A DNA stretch of 64,000 nt from Oscheius onirici (GCA_932521025.1 OW051468.1:5952064-6016063), one strand, 5' to 3'. Counted from the stretch's first letter, positions 47,401-59,957 are shown. Translations and numbers: made by a program. Notes: generated by a model from the letters alone, not told the origin.

Positions 47401-47876
47401 AAGAGTAACTTATTCTGATCTTCCTAAATATCAATTTATTATTTACATTTATGGCTTCCGACACACACATACACAGATACTTGGGAGCAATATAAAATAG
47501 ATAGAGTTATCTTAAACATATGCCATAGAACAAACGAGAGTTCTAAAATAAAACTTTTCATTAGTTCTTATCTCTATAACATGCAATCTGAGCTATGACA
47601 GTCAAGAAATAGCAATTTGTGGCATGTGAGTGGTTCTTTTTCAGCCGAACCCCATTGTTCCAGAACGACCCGAGTTTGAGAGCGTTGTAAGGCCTATTGA
47701 ATTCCACGCTCATTCCGCACTTATCGCTCCTTTCTGATAGACCCCAGCTGATCTCCAGTGTCTCTTCCTCTCTCGACTAGCAGCTGTCCTTTTTCTCTCC
47801 CTCTCTTCTGATTTCGCTCTTTTCCAGCTATACTGTCACTGTCTCTATCTGTTCTACTGTAAGAGTACTCCGCTGA
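44439..47876. other. 3.4-kb region without supported genes, upstream of PDE1
   Basis: After the RFWD3 stop an AATAAA occurs near 44559. The rest is pyrimidine-rich on the plus strand with many tctgtctc-like words and no long coding frame or recognisable domain. It may hold PDE1 regulatory sequence or an untranslated exon. Confidence 0.5.
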
Positions 47877-50800
47877 ATGCTCGTCTTCTCGGCCATGATG
47901 GTACAGTCAACAAGCAATGGACCAGGTATACTCTTTCTTTTCTCCTCCTTCTCTTTTCCCAGTGTCAGCTGTTCCGAGTCTTTGAGATGTCAGAGAGCAG
48001 GGGCCGGTTACAAACAATACTCAATTACCTGGTGATCCCAAAAAAAGAGTGAGGGGACATTTTCAATGGCATCATTACAGACGAGTCCCCCTCACTCGAA
48101 ATTGTGCCCCTCTTGATTGGGCTGTTTATTCTCCCATCCCTGTCAAAATTCTATTTTCAGTAGATGCGATGCAGCGGCCAGTAACCCTCTGTCGTCGTAG
48201 AAGTCGGAGCACCACAAGTCCCAAAACAGACAATGACGAGGAGAAGACCTTCAATACGGATCCTGCTCTCGAGGCTGCCGAAAAGTGAGTCCAAACTGAT
48301 AAAAAGCGAATAAAAACGCGTGAAATTGGATTATGGCTTGCGCCAGTACAAGCAATGGGTGATAAAAACAAACTAGAGGAAAGATACAGATAACGTAAAC
48401 AGCTAGACAGTAGGACACAGTCTGTTCAGTGGAGCTATAAGAAGTTTGTTCGTTGTGGAACACGACAAATATAACGTTCCAGCACTGAACGACCATTCAA
48501 TAAAGTTCGGCTCAAAAACAATAATGACAAAGTCACAGTTAGTCAGTCCTTTCTAGTTCAATTCCGAAGAATTTATACACTTACAGTCCGTTACTGTAAC
48601 TCCCTAAAGTCCCTAAAAAGGCAGGAGACTTTATAAAAAGCTAGCTGGAGGCAGCCTCTAATTCCAATCGGCTCTCGGGTAGTTGTCATCCGGCCTTATC
48701 CCTGACTCAGCTGGCTGGCTCCGGAAGTGTCTCCTCTCTCTCGTCTCTTGGTGATAACCAGGGGCGGTTATCCATCGACATCCAGTCGGCTGGCTAATCC
48801 TCGCGTGTAATTCCATATGAGTCCTGCTGCCTCACCTTGGGCGGGGGAGAAGGAGAGAGTCTCTTCTTTTGGAGCAGCTCTCGTCAATTTGTCTCTACCC
48901 GTCATTTTATCTCCTTTCAATTTGCGCGTTCAATTGGAAGCCGGAACGATAAACAAATTGTGTATTTTGTTTACTTCTCAGCCCAGTTTACCTATTGTTC
49001 TTTAAAAGGCATTTTTCTTTGGAATAAATGGGATTTTGAACAAAGCCATAGCTGCCTAACTGTCGCCTTGAAAGAGCCACAACCGGCTAGGCTGTCTAAC
49101 TGCGGCTTCCGACTTTCGATCCCCGTTTCTCCCAAACAACTCGTAGTAGTCGAGACACGCAACCTTCTTTACGAATCGCTTTCGTTCCTGGCAGTAGTAT
49201 GCGTGTAAAAATGGAGAAAATTGTCCCTACGTAGGTCTTCTTCTGCTCGTCGTCATAATTCGTCTTTCCTGTGTCTTGGCTCCCAGTCGTTGCTATGGGC
49301 AGCAAAACAACCAAAACAGCTCTTCTTCTTCTCCTACTCTCAATCCGTTCCTTCGGGGCAAATTCAAAGCCTCTTTGAATTAGTAGAGGCCTCTTCGAAA
49401 ACAACCTCTCTCGATTTGATCAGTCCAAGTAATCTCTCTTGTTCGGAACTCTCGAAAACTTTCAAACCCAGAACCATGTTTGTCGACACCTTCGGCTACT
49501 ACCAGCTAGTCCTCCGGAAACATTCCTGCAGGTCTGTTTTAGCCAGAAAACGTCATCGAGGAAGTAGTGCTGTTAGTGATTAATCGGAGCCCAAAGCCCT
49601 ACAAGCAGGCCAATATGCTCTGTTTCCAGATTACGCTACATTCTCCATCAGCTGAACAGTGGACAGCTGCCTTTGGAGGATCTAAAGAGGAACATTGAAT
49701 ATGCGGCCCTTATTTTGGAGACGGCTTATATGGATGAGACGAGGTAGTACATCGAAAAAATGAGAAGAAGATTTCAGTGGTTTTAGGAGGATTTGTGATG
49801 AGGATGATGATCTGGCCGAAGTGACACCAGAGACGGTACCGGATGAGGTCCGTGAATGGCTTGCCTCGACCTTTACTCGACAGAATGCTGGCAAGAAGAG
49901 AGAAAGTTAGTTTATCATTTTTTAGATCCAGGCAAAACTAGGAGAAGTACACTTTTTGGTACAGAGAAAATTCAGTTGGGTTTCTATCTTCTATAGTCTA
50001 TAATTCATCTTCTATAGTTTCCAAACGACTGTCTACCTGTCGAACCTGTGGCCATAATAACTTCCGACTACTAATTGTTATTGTCAAAATAAAAACCGAT
50101 GAGAAATTTTCTAGAAAACTCGCTAAATCTTAGTTTTTATTAATGGCTAAAAATGGAAACACTCTTTCAGAACCGTCGCTAAAGGCCGTCATCCACCTCG
50201 TCAGATCGGGTCTTTTCTTTGACAAGTGAGCTGTACTGTTACTCGTGTCGTGATAGCTCACTCTCTTTTGGGTTCCGTCCAAAGCCCAAAAAAAGAGAGG
50301 AAGCAGAATGCCAATTTGTGACAGAGATCACCGGGAGAGGTCATACGTTCCGCTGAAGGCTGGCTGATAGAGTGTGTATCCAGACGACAGTGAGCATCAG
50401 CCAGTCATCAGCTTTTCTCTCTCCTCACAGAGAAAGAAAATCCTTTCGCTATCTCTCTCCTCTATTTCTGTCCGATGCATGTGTGACCTGTCCTGTCCCT
50501 GTTTTACACTATCCTCGTTTGCGGACCTCCCATCTGCTTGCACCGCCGAAACTTTGACCAGCGGTACATGGTCCTTGAAAGTTCAGTTCCAGACTCTTCC
50601 GCAAGCAGCAGAGTGTACAATGTCCAATTCCGAATGAGATTGCCGAACTGATGCGGGTAATTAACTTTCTTGACAAGAGTATCAGTCTCTTTAGGAAGTC
50701 AACTCATGGTCATTTAATCCATTCCATTTGAATGAGGCCTCCGAAGGCCATGCTCTCAAGTACGTAGGCTTCGAACTGTTCAACAGGTACGGGTTCATGG

Positions 50801-52203
50801 ACAGGTTTAAGGTGAGACACAGAATTCTATTGCAAGAAACAACAAATTTAGATCCCTCTTGCCCAATGGGAAAACTACTTGCTGGCTTTGGAACAAGGTT
50901 ATTCGAAACACAACAATCCATATCACAATGTGGTCCATGCCGCCGATGTGACCCAATCCTCCCACTTTATGCTCAGTCAGACCGGATTGGCGGTATTTCG
51001 AATTTAATGCCCTTTAAGACAACAGTTTACAGAACAGTCTTGGTGACTTGGAGCTACTCGCTGTCTTGTTCGGAGCTCTAATTCACGACTACGAGCATAC
51101 TGGCCACACAAACAACTTCCATATTCAGTCCGGATCCAACTTTGCCCTTTTGTACAATGACAGAAGTGTTTTGGAGAACCATCACGTTTCGTCTTGTTTC
51201 CGATTGATGAGAGACGATGACAAGAACGTTTTTGCGCACTTGACGCGAGACGAGTTTAGGTAAGACACTAAAGAAATAGGCGTAATAACTCTTTACAGGG
51301 AGCTGCGCAACATGGTGATTGAGATTGTTCTCGCTACAGACATGTCCACTCACTTCGTCCAGATCAAAACCATGAAAAATATGCTCAGTTTGCCCGAAGG
51401 AATTGATAAGAACAAGGCCCTGTGTTTGATAGTTCACGCTTGTGACATCTCGCATCCTGCCAAGCCTTGGGAGCTGCATGAGAGATGGACTTCTGGTGTC
51501 CTCGAAGAATTTTTCAGACAAGGTTTGACTGGAAGATCTACTAAAATACCCCTTCATTTAGGTGACCTGGAAGCTTCTATGGGTCTTCCCTACAGTCCGC
51601 TTTGTGATCGACATACAGTCCATGTGGCTGACAGTCAAATTGGTAAGAAAGGGTGTGTGGAGGAAGATATTGTCCATTTTAGGTTTTATTGACTTCATCG
51701 TGGAACCGACGATGGTAGTCTGTGGTGAGCTGTTGACCAAAATGGTCGAGCCTCTAGTCAGTCTACCTCCTTCCGACTCCTTATTCCCACCTGGAAATGA
51801 TCATGGAGAATCGACCAGTCCGTCCAATGCCCTGTCACCTCTTCCTCCGGACATGTGAGTTAACTCTTTCTGAAGATATACTTATCGTGGCGAGACCAGA
51901 CAATTTTTTTTGTTTGTATTCAACTATCGAACCAATAAAATTCGTATTTTTAGGAGAAGAGGCTCTTCCACGACCCCTACTCACACCATTAGAAAACTCC
52001 CGTTGAACTACGTCGGTAAACTAGAAATTCCCAATCCGTGGATGCGGTTCCTGCACGAGAATAAGGCCAATTGGAAAGAGAGAGCGGCTAAAGGTACTGT
52101 TGGATGGGAAACATTCTAAATCTTTTGTTTAGAAGAAGAGGAGAGGAAGAGACTGGAGGCGAAAGAGAATGGTGAAGTTAAGGAAAACGGAGAGTCGAAA
52201 TGA
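47877..52203 (+). CDS. PDE1: Ca2+/calmodulin-dependent cyclic nucleotide phosphodiesterase (PDE1)
   Basis: Hydrolyses cAMP/cGMP under calmodulin control. First exons 47877-47925 (MLVFSAMMVQSTSNGP) and 48161-48284 (MQRPVTLCRRRSRST; EAAEK) join in phase to 49630-49743 (LRYILHQLNSGQLPLEDLKR). The conserved regulatory stretch continues IEYAALILETAYMDETR and PDEVREWLASTFTRQNAGKK. The catalytic core is WSFNPFHLNEASEGHALKYV, YHNVVHAADVTQ (HNxxH metal site), IHDYEHTGHTNNFHIQ (HD), NDRSVLENHHVS, HACDISHPAKPWELHERW and LCDRHTVHVADSQIGFIDFI. The tail is Glu/Lys-rich and ends ENGEVKENGESK. The arrangement and NNFHI, NDRSVLENHH blocks identify PDE1. An alternative first exon lies at 49476. Confidence 0.92.
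49476..49531 (+). CDS. PDE1: Candidate alternative first exon of PDE1
   Basis: ATG at 49476 gives MFVDTFGYYQLVLRKHSCR and runs to a gtctgt donor at 49532. Its 56 nt leave phase 2, exactly what the exon at 49630 needs (CAG + A TTA). The result resembles short N-termini of mammalian PDE1A that end in a basic stretch before LRCLVKQL. A second promoter inside intron 2 is implied. Confidence 0.55.
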
Positions 52204-53230
52204 TTGGACTACCTCAGAGAAGAAGCCATTATTGGGTAGATGTACACAGCTAATGAAGATTCTTGCCTTGAGACGTGTAAAAAGAGTATAGTTATTCGGT
52301 CATTAGCTCCGAGAGAGCTGTCGAAAAAGGCGGTCGCCGGCTCCATTTCTCTCACTAACAGCCGTCCTTTACAATGTCCAGAGTCGATTTATGATTTCGA
52401 GAGGCTCTCTTTCGGGCCAAGGAGACTTACTACTCTTCTTCTCTCTCATGCCCTGCCTGGACTATTCGACATACTTTCTTTTACTTTTCTTTCTGATCAT
52501 GGGTTGCGGTCTATTTCCGTGTCTTTGGAGTCGAAATTCTTATTCTCATAATATGTTCTGCGCTAAAACATTGTTTTGAAGTCGAGAAGAATTTTACTTT
52601 CACATTTCCTCTCTCACAACCCCGATTGCCACCTTCTTTATCTCCAAGTATCGGCTGAATCATTTCATTTGCGTCGTCGAACTTTCCATGTACTCGTGAA
52701 GATGGTTTCTTTGTCGATATCATACCATACCGACTTTATCCAATCTAGAATGTTTTTTTCATGTGCTACTCAGGAGTTGCTCAAGAAATTCACCATCACA
52801 GCTCGCTAGGAATATAATTATTGAGGGTCAATCTCAAATATTCTGACTCTCCCCTAGTCCTTTCCAAATTGTAAGCTACTCCACGTGACCACAATCCCGT
52901 GTCTTGTGTGTAATCAACCAGCCAACCGTGACAAATCTACGAGGACTCTCACTCTCGGATACGATGAGATCCTTTCCCGACGTTCCTTTGTCTTTTCGGG
53001 TCAGCCTTCTCTGGGGGCTCATCCCTCAATGTCTATACTTTCGTGTCGTTCCTCGCATTCTTCACTTTTCTTCATCTTCTGGGCCTCTACATTCAATTTG
53101 TTCCCACAAAAACATGGTCTCTTTGAATCTTTTTCTTCTTCCCCCGTTGTAACCTCAAGGCAGTCAATCATCGTCAGTGAATGTTCGTAACTCGTTATGT
53201 TAAGCATCTTTCGTTCTGCTGTAAAATGCA

Positions 53231-53440
53231 CTAAGTGACCACACGGAAAAAGAAGTTCCGAGGCAGCCTCGGCTCGAGCCTGGCTTTACAGCCTGCGGCA
53301 CGCAACATCCGAGCAGACCTCCCATCAATTATCGATTCGATCTCATCGTCCGGAAGTGACGTCGCCTGTTTGTTTAAAAGACTCTTCTTTTTGACTGATG
53401 GACAACCGTCGACCAGTGTCTCGGAGCCAGTCTTGACCAT
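53231..53440 (-). other. Isolated 69-codon frame, doubtful gene
   Basis: Reads MVKTGSETLVDGCPSVKKKS..., then SLPDDEIESIIDGRSARML, with codon-like GC-rich third positions. No intron signals, domain or promoter can be tied to it; the opposite strand is open as well. Confidence 0.2.
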
Positions 53441-56253
53441 AATAACCTAATGAAATCTCTCTTCGAGCTAGAATTTCGCATGGTGTAACTGAGGTAGTCG
53501 GAATTCACGCCCCTGAAAAGAATCTTTTTTGTTCCTTGTTTCTCCGACTTAAATTTCCTGACTCCTTAATTCTTCCGCTTTCGTGGCTATCTTGGTCATC
53601 TGAATTAGGTAGGATTCATCTTTGATAGCGAAAAAAAAACGAAAGGAACTTATAGAGGGAGAAACTCAGGAATCCTCTGAAGAATTTAGATATAAAAATT
53701 TAGTTTTTTTTAGGTTTGTTGCTCTTCGTCAGATCTTCCTTTACCGTAATGGTGTCTGTTTGTTCGAAGGTATCTAGTTGTCGAGACTAAGATATAACGT
53801 GTAAAGTTTTGTCATGCAATAGTATCTTGGAGAAGAGATAGGTTTATTTTAAAGAGATCGAAGGGAATTTGCATTTCCAATATAGAACTATCAAAAGAAG
53901 TTTACTGATAGTCTGCTACCAAAACACGGAGACTGCTCGTCTTACAAATAAAGCAAGTTTTTAGTAGTAAACTTTTTCGAAGCAGCTAAGGGTTTGTTGC
54001 ATTGCACACGAAAAAAAAACTTGGCCGGTGAGAGTTGAGCATCCTTATCTTGAGCATGGCTGCTTGTATCAAAACCGACTTTTCGGGGGAAGCGTCATTA
54101 GCCCTTCAACAAACTTCAAGAAAATTTATATTACCATCTGTAGCCTTATTTTGACGCTGCTCGTCATTCAGAAAGCTGCAGGTTTGCAAACTTTTTTTTT
54201 ACAATTTCTCTGTGCGACTTCGGACCATCATTATTGTTTTCTAAATTCATAAAAACTGCGCAACTAATTCAGCAGCTGGTCATATGAAAGTGTTTCCTTT
54301 CATATTTTTGAATCTATCCAGTTCAGGCTTCAAACTTTCCCCTTTTCTTCTGTTTTGTACCCTCTATCATGCTAACCAGATGTTCTCTGCGCTGACTACG
54401 ACCAATGTGGATCTTTTTCCGCCTGACTGAACACACGCTTCCGTCGGTCATGTTTCCCCTCAGAAGTGGTCAAGCCATCTTCCCCATGTGAGAGTGCACA
54501 AAACAGCGTGGGCCAGTGTTGGGGTGGGAGGGTCTCTCTCACTCAACTGGCTCGATCGATGCGTCGCCAGTTGAGAGAGTCCCAACAGCCGGAGGGCAAG
54601 AAGAGAGGGCCGCCCCCAAAACATACCTGCGCATCTTTAACCATTTCTCTGTACTTTAAATCACCACCTTTTTCCTTCTTTTCACATTAGTGAACCTAAA
54701 GTTTCCGAGTGGAAAGATGGATCCTCTCAGATTGAATTTCGAGGAGGCGAGTACTCACGCCGCTCGCATCCCAAGCTAATTGAATTGCTCACTTTGGCTC
54801 CTCTTCCATTGATTTCTAGTACATTTACACCTGCCGCCTGTCTTGTCTTTCACTCAAAACTTTTTATGAATCTTTTCAACTCCCGCGGGACTTTGCCACG
54901 TTAGGACGACACTTGAGTAAGCAGCCCCATTGACTGGCTCAGTCTCTGATATTTTTTTAGAGTTTCGGTGGAAACTGACTATCTTTGTTGACTTCGTAGC
55001 ACATTTGATTTGAAGGGCAACAGCTGTTTAACTGTCTTGTCGGTGGAACAACGAGTATAGTCAGTTCGTTTTGAAGTGTTTTTTAACCGTTTTATATTCG
55101 CTCCGCGGGAATTGGCAATTCAGCCAAGCAGGCAAATTTGGTTTTGATAAGTTAGTTAAAATGGTATCTAACCGAATAAAAAAACAAAAGCGCTCAAAAA
55201 ATACTAGAAGAGCTAGCGTACCATCCACAATTGGCAGTCACTGTTCAGTAAAAACTTGACAGTCCCGATCCTTTCTTCTTTATATTCTGCAAATATCCAG
55301 GCATTCTACATTTCTCAATATCAGACATAACAGTCTCTCTGCTCGTGATTCTTCATGCTAATGTGCTGACGCCCGCTCTATGCAAATGTGTTCCTTCCGT
55401 CAAAAATAGCTTATTTTCCCCCTTTCTTCTTTCGAGTATTGTCGCAATTCTCCAAGTAGTTCTCCAGGCCCAAAAGCTCTGGAACGCAACGAAAGGCATC
55501 AGGAGTAATCCCCGCCATCGGAGGCTTAGTCTTCCGAAGGCTACCAAACGATTTGGTCCCAATAAGTAGGCACACTTTCGCCTTTTTGCTCTTTTCGGGA
55601 CACATACTTTTTTTCCTTCTGAATCCACTTAACTTTAAGGGAGTTCTTCTCGTAACTCCCGGCGGCGGAAGACAACAATTTGCTCGCTCCCTCTTCCGCA
55701 ACATAACCCCATTCTCTTTGAGTCATTTAATAGCTGTCATAGTCTGCGGTGCCGAGTCAGTCCTGTGTGTAAAACGTCAATTTGCACTGGATTTGACAAG
55801 TCGCAGCCCATCGTGTGCTATATTGACTGATTAGCCCCTCCCTCAAAACTTGATTATATATTTTCTCTTGGCTCTAAACTGCGTTCTATTTGACTGTCAT
55901 ACAATCTAGACTACAGACCAGCCGTCTACGACGGCTGTCGCCGCCCTGGCGCCTGCGGTGCTCAGAAGTGCGAAGAATGTTGTCCAAACATTAGATTTCT
56001 CGTTCCCACTCTAAGTTCAAAAATAACTCTAATCCTAAGTAAAGCTAACTTGTCCTGACTTGTTCGTGGCCATGGACAAACACAGTCCACCACAGACACC
56101 ATTGCGCTTTAGTAGTAGAGAGATATTTCTAACATTCTCAAAAAATACCAGAAAAGGCACTCTGTCTAACTGTCTAGTCTTCTGAAGAACTGAATACGGA
56201 CCTTTCTTTATCCCGACTTTTTATTTTTTTCACATCATATATAATTTTTAGCC

Positions 56254-56308
56254 TATCCGGCGTAGATGGCCCTGCGACGACAGCCGGCCGTCGTGCAGAG
56301 CTAAGGTC
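56254..56308 (+). other. Probable 5' untranslated exon of the nAChR gene
   Basis: GC-rich segment preceded by tttttag and followed by gtcagttttg; the next acceptor gcgttcag at 56344 leads into the exon with the start codon. An in-frame TAA (56346-56348) directly upstream of ATG 56358 rules out a coding extension through it. Confidence 0.4.
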
Positions 56309-56357
56309 AGTTTTGTTTCTGTCTATTTGTAAAAGGGCGTTCAGTTAATGGAGCCGG

Positions 56358-58779
56358 ATGCTCCGGCTGTTGCTGTTCCTTGCGTGTGGCGTCGTTTTTG
56401 CCCACGCGAACCGCGACGCCAATAGGCTTTTCGAGAATCTACTGGCCGACTACAACAAGTTGGTGAGGCCGGTAGACAACAACACCGAAGCGCTCGTCGT
56501 CCATTTTAAGTTGAAACTCAGCCAACTTCTCGACGTCGTGAGTACCAGGTTTTAACCAGAAAGAACATAAAGTTTAGCACGAGAAGAACCAGATCATGAC
56601 CACGAACGTCTGGCTGCAACACAGCTGGAAAGACAAGAAACTGACTTGGAATCCAGAAGATTACGGCGGAGTAGACGTTCTCTATGTTCCGTCCGATACC
56701 ATCTGGCTGCCCGATATCGTGCTCTACAATAAGTGAGTTCTGTGAAAATTCTACTCCTACGGTCTCTGTTTCAGTGCCGACGGAAATTATCAGGTTACGA
56801 TCATGACCAAGGCCAAATTGTCATCAGATGGGACAGTTGAATGGACGCCGCCTGCCATCTACAAGAGGTTTTGCTGCCAGTCTTTTCTCATTCAAAGTTC
56901 AAACTTTCAGTATGTGTCAGATTGACGTCGAGTTCTTTCCCTTTGACCTCCAAAAGTGTGAGATGAAGTTCGGATCCTGGACCTACGGCGGTCTGGAGGT
57001 CGACCTCATCCACAAGGATCAGTCGCAAGAAATGGAAGAAATCGTCGATGGGCCTGATGGACCAGTGACTGAGACTGTTTGGATAGTCGACAAAGGTACC
57101 ATATATCGAGATCATCATCAAAAGTGACTTAAGGAATCGATCTGAGCGACTACTATCCTTCGGTGGAGTGGGACATTCTCAGTGTGCCCGGCAAGCGTCA
57201 CTCAAAAAGGCCAGTTTGGGCATCCGGGCTCCGCGTTCGGCCGAATTCTCCTGAGGCTAGGGCTATGATTTTTCGCGACTGCCACATGAATTCATTTTTC
57301 CCGTCAAAAGAGAGCGGCCTGCCACTGGAGAGAATCGTTTTTGAAAAGGGTCCAGTGCAGGGAACATAGGCCGATGTTCAAAAGCTCTAAGTAAGACACT
57401 TTGACTGCGAGATTAAGACGAAGAAACTGGAATACCCGTAAGCCTATCGTAATGGCCATTGTACAAAAGTTAGCTCCCTTTTCGGGTCGAAGACAGCAGC
57501 TCGCTCTTGTTACCACAAAACTGTAGAAGTTGTATTTTTGGAAGGGTTTTTTCAGATATCCGTGCTGTGAGAGTCCCTTCATCGACATCACTTACGAGAT
57601 CCACTTGAGACGAAAAACGTTATTCTACACGGTCAATCTGATTTTTCCATCCGTCGGTATCAGTTTCTTGACAGCGCTCGTCTTCTATCTTCCCTCCGAC
57701 GGAGGAGAGAAAATCTCACTCTGCATATCCATTCTCATCTCATTGACAGTCTTCTTCCTCTTGTTAGGTGAGAATCTTTTATTTGAAAACTTTTCTGTTC
57801 AGTCGAGATAATTCCGTCAACATCTCTGGTCATCCCACTTATAGGAAAATACTTGTTATTTACAATGGTCCTGGTCACCTTGTCGGTCGTGGTTACTGTC
57901 ATTACGCTGGTCAGTTTTCCTTCAATTTTCATACAAAAGAATCTACAGAACGTGCACTACCGTTCTCCGACGACTCATACTATGCCGAAATGGGTCAAAT
58001 GGCTCTTTATCGACTTTTTACCAAAGTATCTCTGCATGCAGAGGCCGAAGCCACCAGGTCCTAGGAAACCGCCCGAAAAGTCCTACTCTAGCAGTAATCA
58101 CTTTGGTCCTGTACTGGATCCAGTAATGGGAGGGAATAACTTTCAGAATACAGTTTATTCAGAGTGTGGAGCTGTTATCACCCACGTACAGAACATCGTT
58201 TGCGACTGGTTCTGGCGAAGAAGCCTCCTTTTCCTCGTATCAAAGAGACGTCTCTCCTGTTCGATCAGCTGTAGAGAGCGTCGCCTACATTGCTGATCAC
58301 TTGAGGAATGAGGAAGAGGACAGACAGGTCAGCTTTTATGCTCTAAAGAATGTCCTAGTTCTGACAGATCGTAGAGAATGTAACAATTGAATACCCGTAA
58401 ATAAATTAAGAATGTACCAGCCTTATTGAGCGGTTGTAACAGAAACTCTAGGAAACCGCAGTAGAAATCAGTCAGATGGTTTATGGCCGCTCAGCTTGAG
58501 AGAAGAGACCACGTGAAAACAGTTAGTCAGATCATAGGCTATGGCTTATTTATAAAGTGGAAAAAAACAGTTAGATTGGCACTTAGGTTGTGGCACTTTT
58601 GGTCGTCTGTCACATGTTAAATCTGTTCTTTTCAGGTGATAGAAGACTGGAAGTACGTTTCGGTAGTACTGGATCGTATCTTTCTTCTGGTCTTCACCTG
58701 TGCCTGTGCCGTTGGAACTGTGATAATCATTCTCCGTGCACCCAGTATCTATGACACGACCAAGCCAGTACAGCCGTAG
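56358..58779 (+). CDS. Nicotinic acetylcholine receptor alpha-type subunit, UNC-38-like
   Basis: Ligand-gated cation channel subunit for neuromuscular transmission. Signal peptide [17 protein letters not shown], then [20 protein letters not shown]. The Cys-loop is [15 protein letters not shown] (13 residues between Cys). The vicinal Cys pair YPCC of alpha subunits precedes [21 protein letters not shown]1-M3 are [38 protein letters not shown] with EIIPST, and [18 protein letters not shown]. The intracellular loop starts [16 protein letters not shown]4 follows [16 protein letters not shown]. It ends [14 protein letters not shown] 40-nt intron at about 58124 restores the frame. The intron before YPCC seems to begin with GC (gccagt, about 57215). 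An upstream ATG at 56348 overlaps out of frame. AATAAA at about 59089. Confidence 0.92.
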
Positions 58780-59523
58780 GCTTCGGGTCACTCACTTCGG
58801 GTCCTCCCTCTCCCTCCTCTTCTGCTCCCTGTTCGACGGATTCTTGTCTCTTTCTACGGGTTGTTTCTACTCTTTCCTACTTTTTTCCTCTTGCCTTTCC
58901 ACAACAAAATTCTTCTTCTCAAGCCATCCCTCGATCTAAGGAGCAGTCAGAACAACGTCCCCCAGATTTCACTCATATGATATTTTGCTCAATCCCTCAG
59001 CCGATTTCTTTCAAACTCACCCCTTTGTTTTTAGACCATATAAATTTATGTTGATTTGGTCGGCCAGCAGGCCGAACTGCCAATAAACTTCTATTTGTTC
59101 CGACTCTTTTGAAGGTTCGTTGTTTGGTTATGCAGAATCGCATAACAGAATCATTTGTCCAGAAACAATCATGAGTATAATGGTCACCAGTCGCAAAATG
59201 AGATTGGCACATCCCCAATCTGCGGAAACAGCAAACAAAGTATAGCAGACGGGGAATCCTTGGTTTGGCCACGATCAGCTGAGGATTTAGGGTTACACGA
59301 TCTCTTCGTGGTGTGGAGAGACTGGTGGAAGCTATATATCTATCCCATACTTGGGGTTCAATCTCCAAACCAGAATTTCGTTTCCAATTCTGCTCGACAA
59401 TCTGATATCGCATCTACTTGTATATCTTTTTTAGAGACACGGCCTGGTTGTGTAATGTTTCTATGTAGAACAACAGAACGTGATTGGAGCGGTTTATTAT
59501 TATGATTATTAGATCGAATGACT
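58780..59523. other. 3' flank of nAChR gene and intergenic
   Basis: Contains the receptor 3' UTR with ccaataaact near 59087. Further frames to 59.5 kb lack domains. Confidence 0.4.
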
Positions 59524-59912
59524 TCAATAGAGTCCAGCTGTATCGAGAGGAGACTTTCCAAGTCGTGGATAGATGGATCCGGAGAAACTTCCAGAGATTC
59601 TCATTCCGGGATAGATTGAGCCGGGGAATCCTCCCATCCCAAGAGATCCCATTCCCGGGTACAGAGAACCAGGGAAGCCTCCCATCATTCCGAACCATCC
59701 GGGATACATTCCATTGCCGTAAAGAGAAGACATTCCAGGGTACATGGATCCCATCAGACCGGGGTATCCAGACATTCCAAGACCAGTATAGCCAGTCAAT
59801 CCACCAGCTGGCATGATTGGCACTGAACGTTGTTCCGTTTCCAAGAAAAGTGAAGAGACTTACAGGCAGCGATGCTTTGGAAGACGACGAGGAAGAGAGC
59901 GAGAGAGAACAT
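59524..59912 (-). CDS. Secreted Gly/Tyr/Pro/Met-rich peptide
   Basis: Two exons. Exon 1 (ATG at 59912) encodes a signal peptide MFSLALFLVVFQSIAA; after a 41-nt intron the frame continues LPIMPAGGLTGYTGLGMSGY. The mature part consists of imperfect repeats around YPGM and GGFPGS(L/I)YPGM, ending SPLDTAGLY at 59524. No Cys. Composition recalls nematode caenacin/NLP-type antimicrobial peptides and structural secreted proteins, but Met content is unusual. A TATAAAAG box lies about 35-45 nt upstream of the start. Confidence 0.65.
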
Positions 59913-59933
59913 TGTTTGTCTGACTCGAAATTA

Positions 59934-59957
59934 CACTACTCTTTTATAGCTAGTAGA
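59934..59957 (-). promoter_or_regulatory. TATA box upstream of the secreted peptide gene
   Basis: Minus strand reads actagctataaaagagtagt, a strong TATA-type core promoter, about 35 nt before the start codon at 59912. Confidence 0.55.

Larger units (their letters stand above)
52204..56347. other. 4.1-kb region without supported genes between PDE1 and the nAChR gene
   Basis: PDE1 3' flank, then pyrimidine-rich sequence. A GC-rich frame on the minus strand (53440-53231, starts ATG GTC AAG, ends RVVT) and GC-rich islands at about 55905-55985 and 56254-56308 stand out. The latter is flanked by ttttag and gtcagt and probably is a 5' untranslated exon of the receptor gene. Nothing else can be called. 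Confidence 0.45.

Noticed and set aside
48817..49208. Open frames in PDE1 intron 2
   Set aside because: No domains and no phase-compatible splice sites, except the short exon at 49476.
59155..59505. Overlapping plus and minus frames of 116 and 138 codons
   Set aside because: Both open on opposite strands in a receptor 3' flank; composition is not protein-like and no motif is present.
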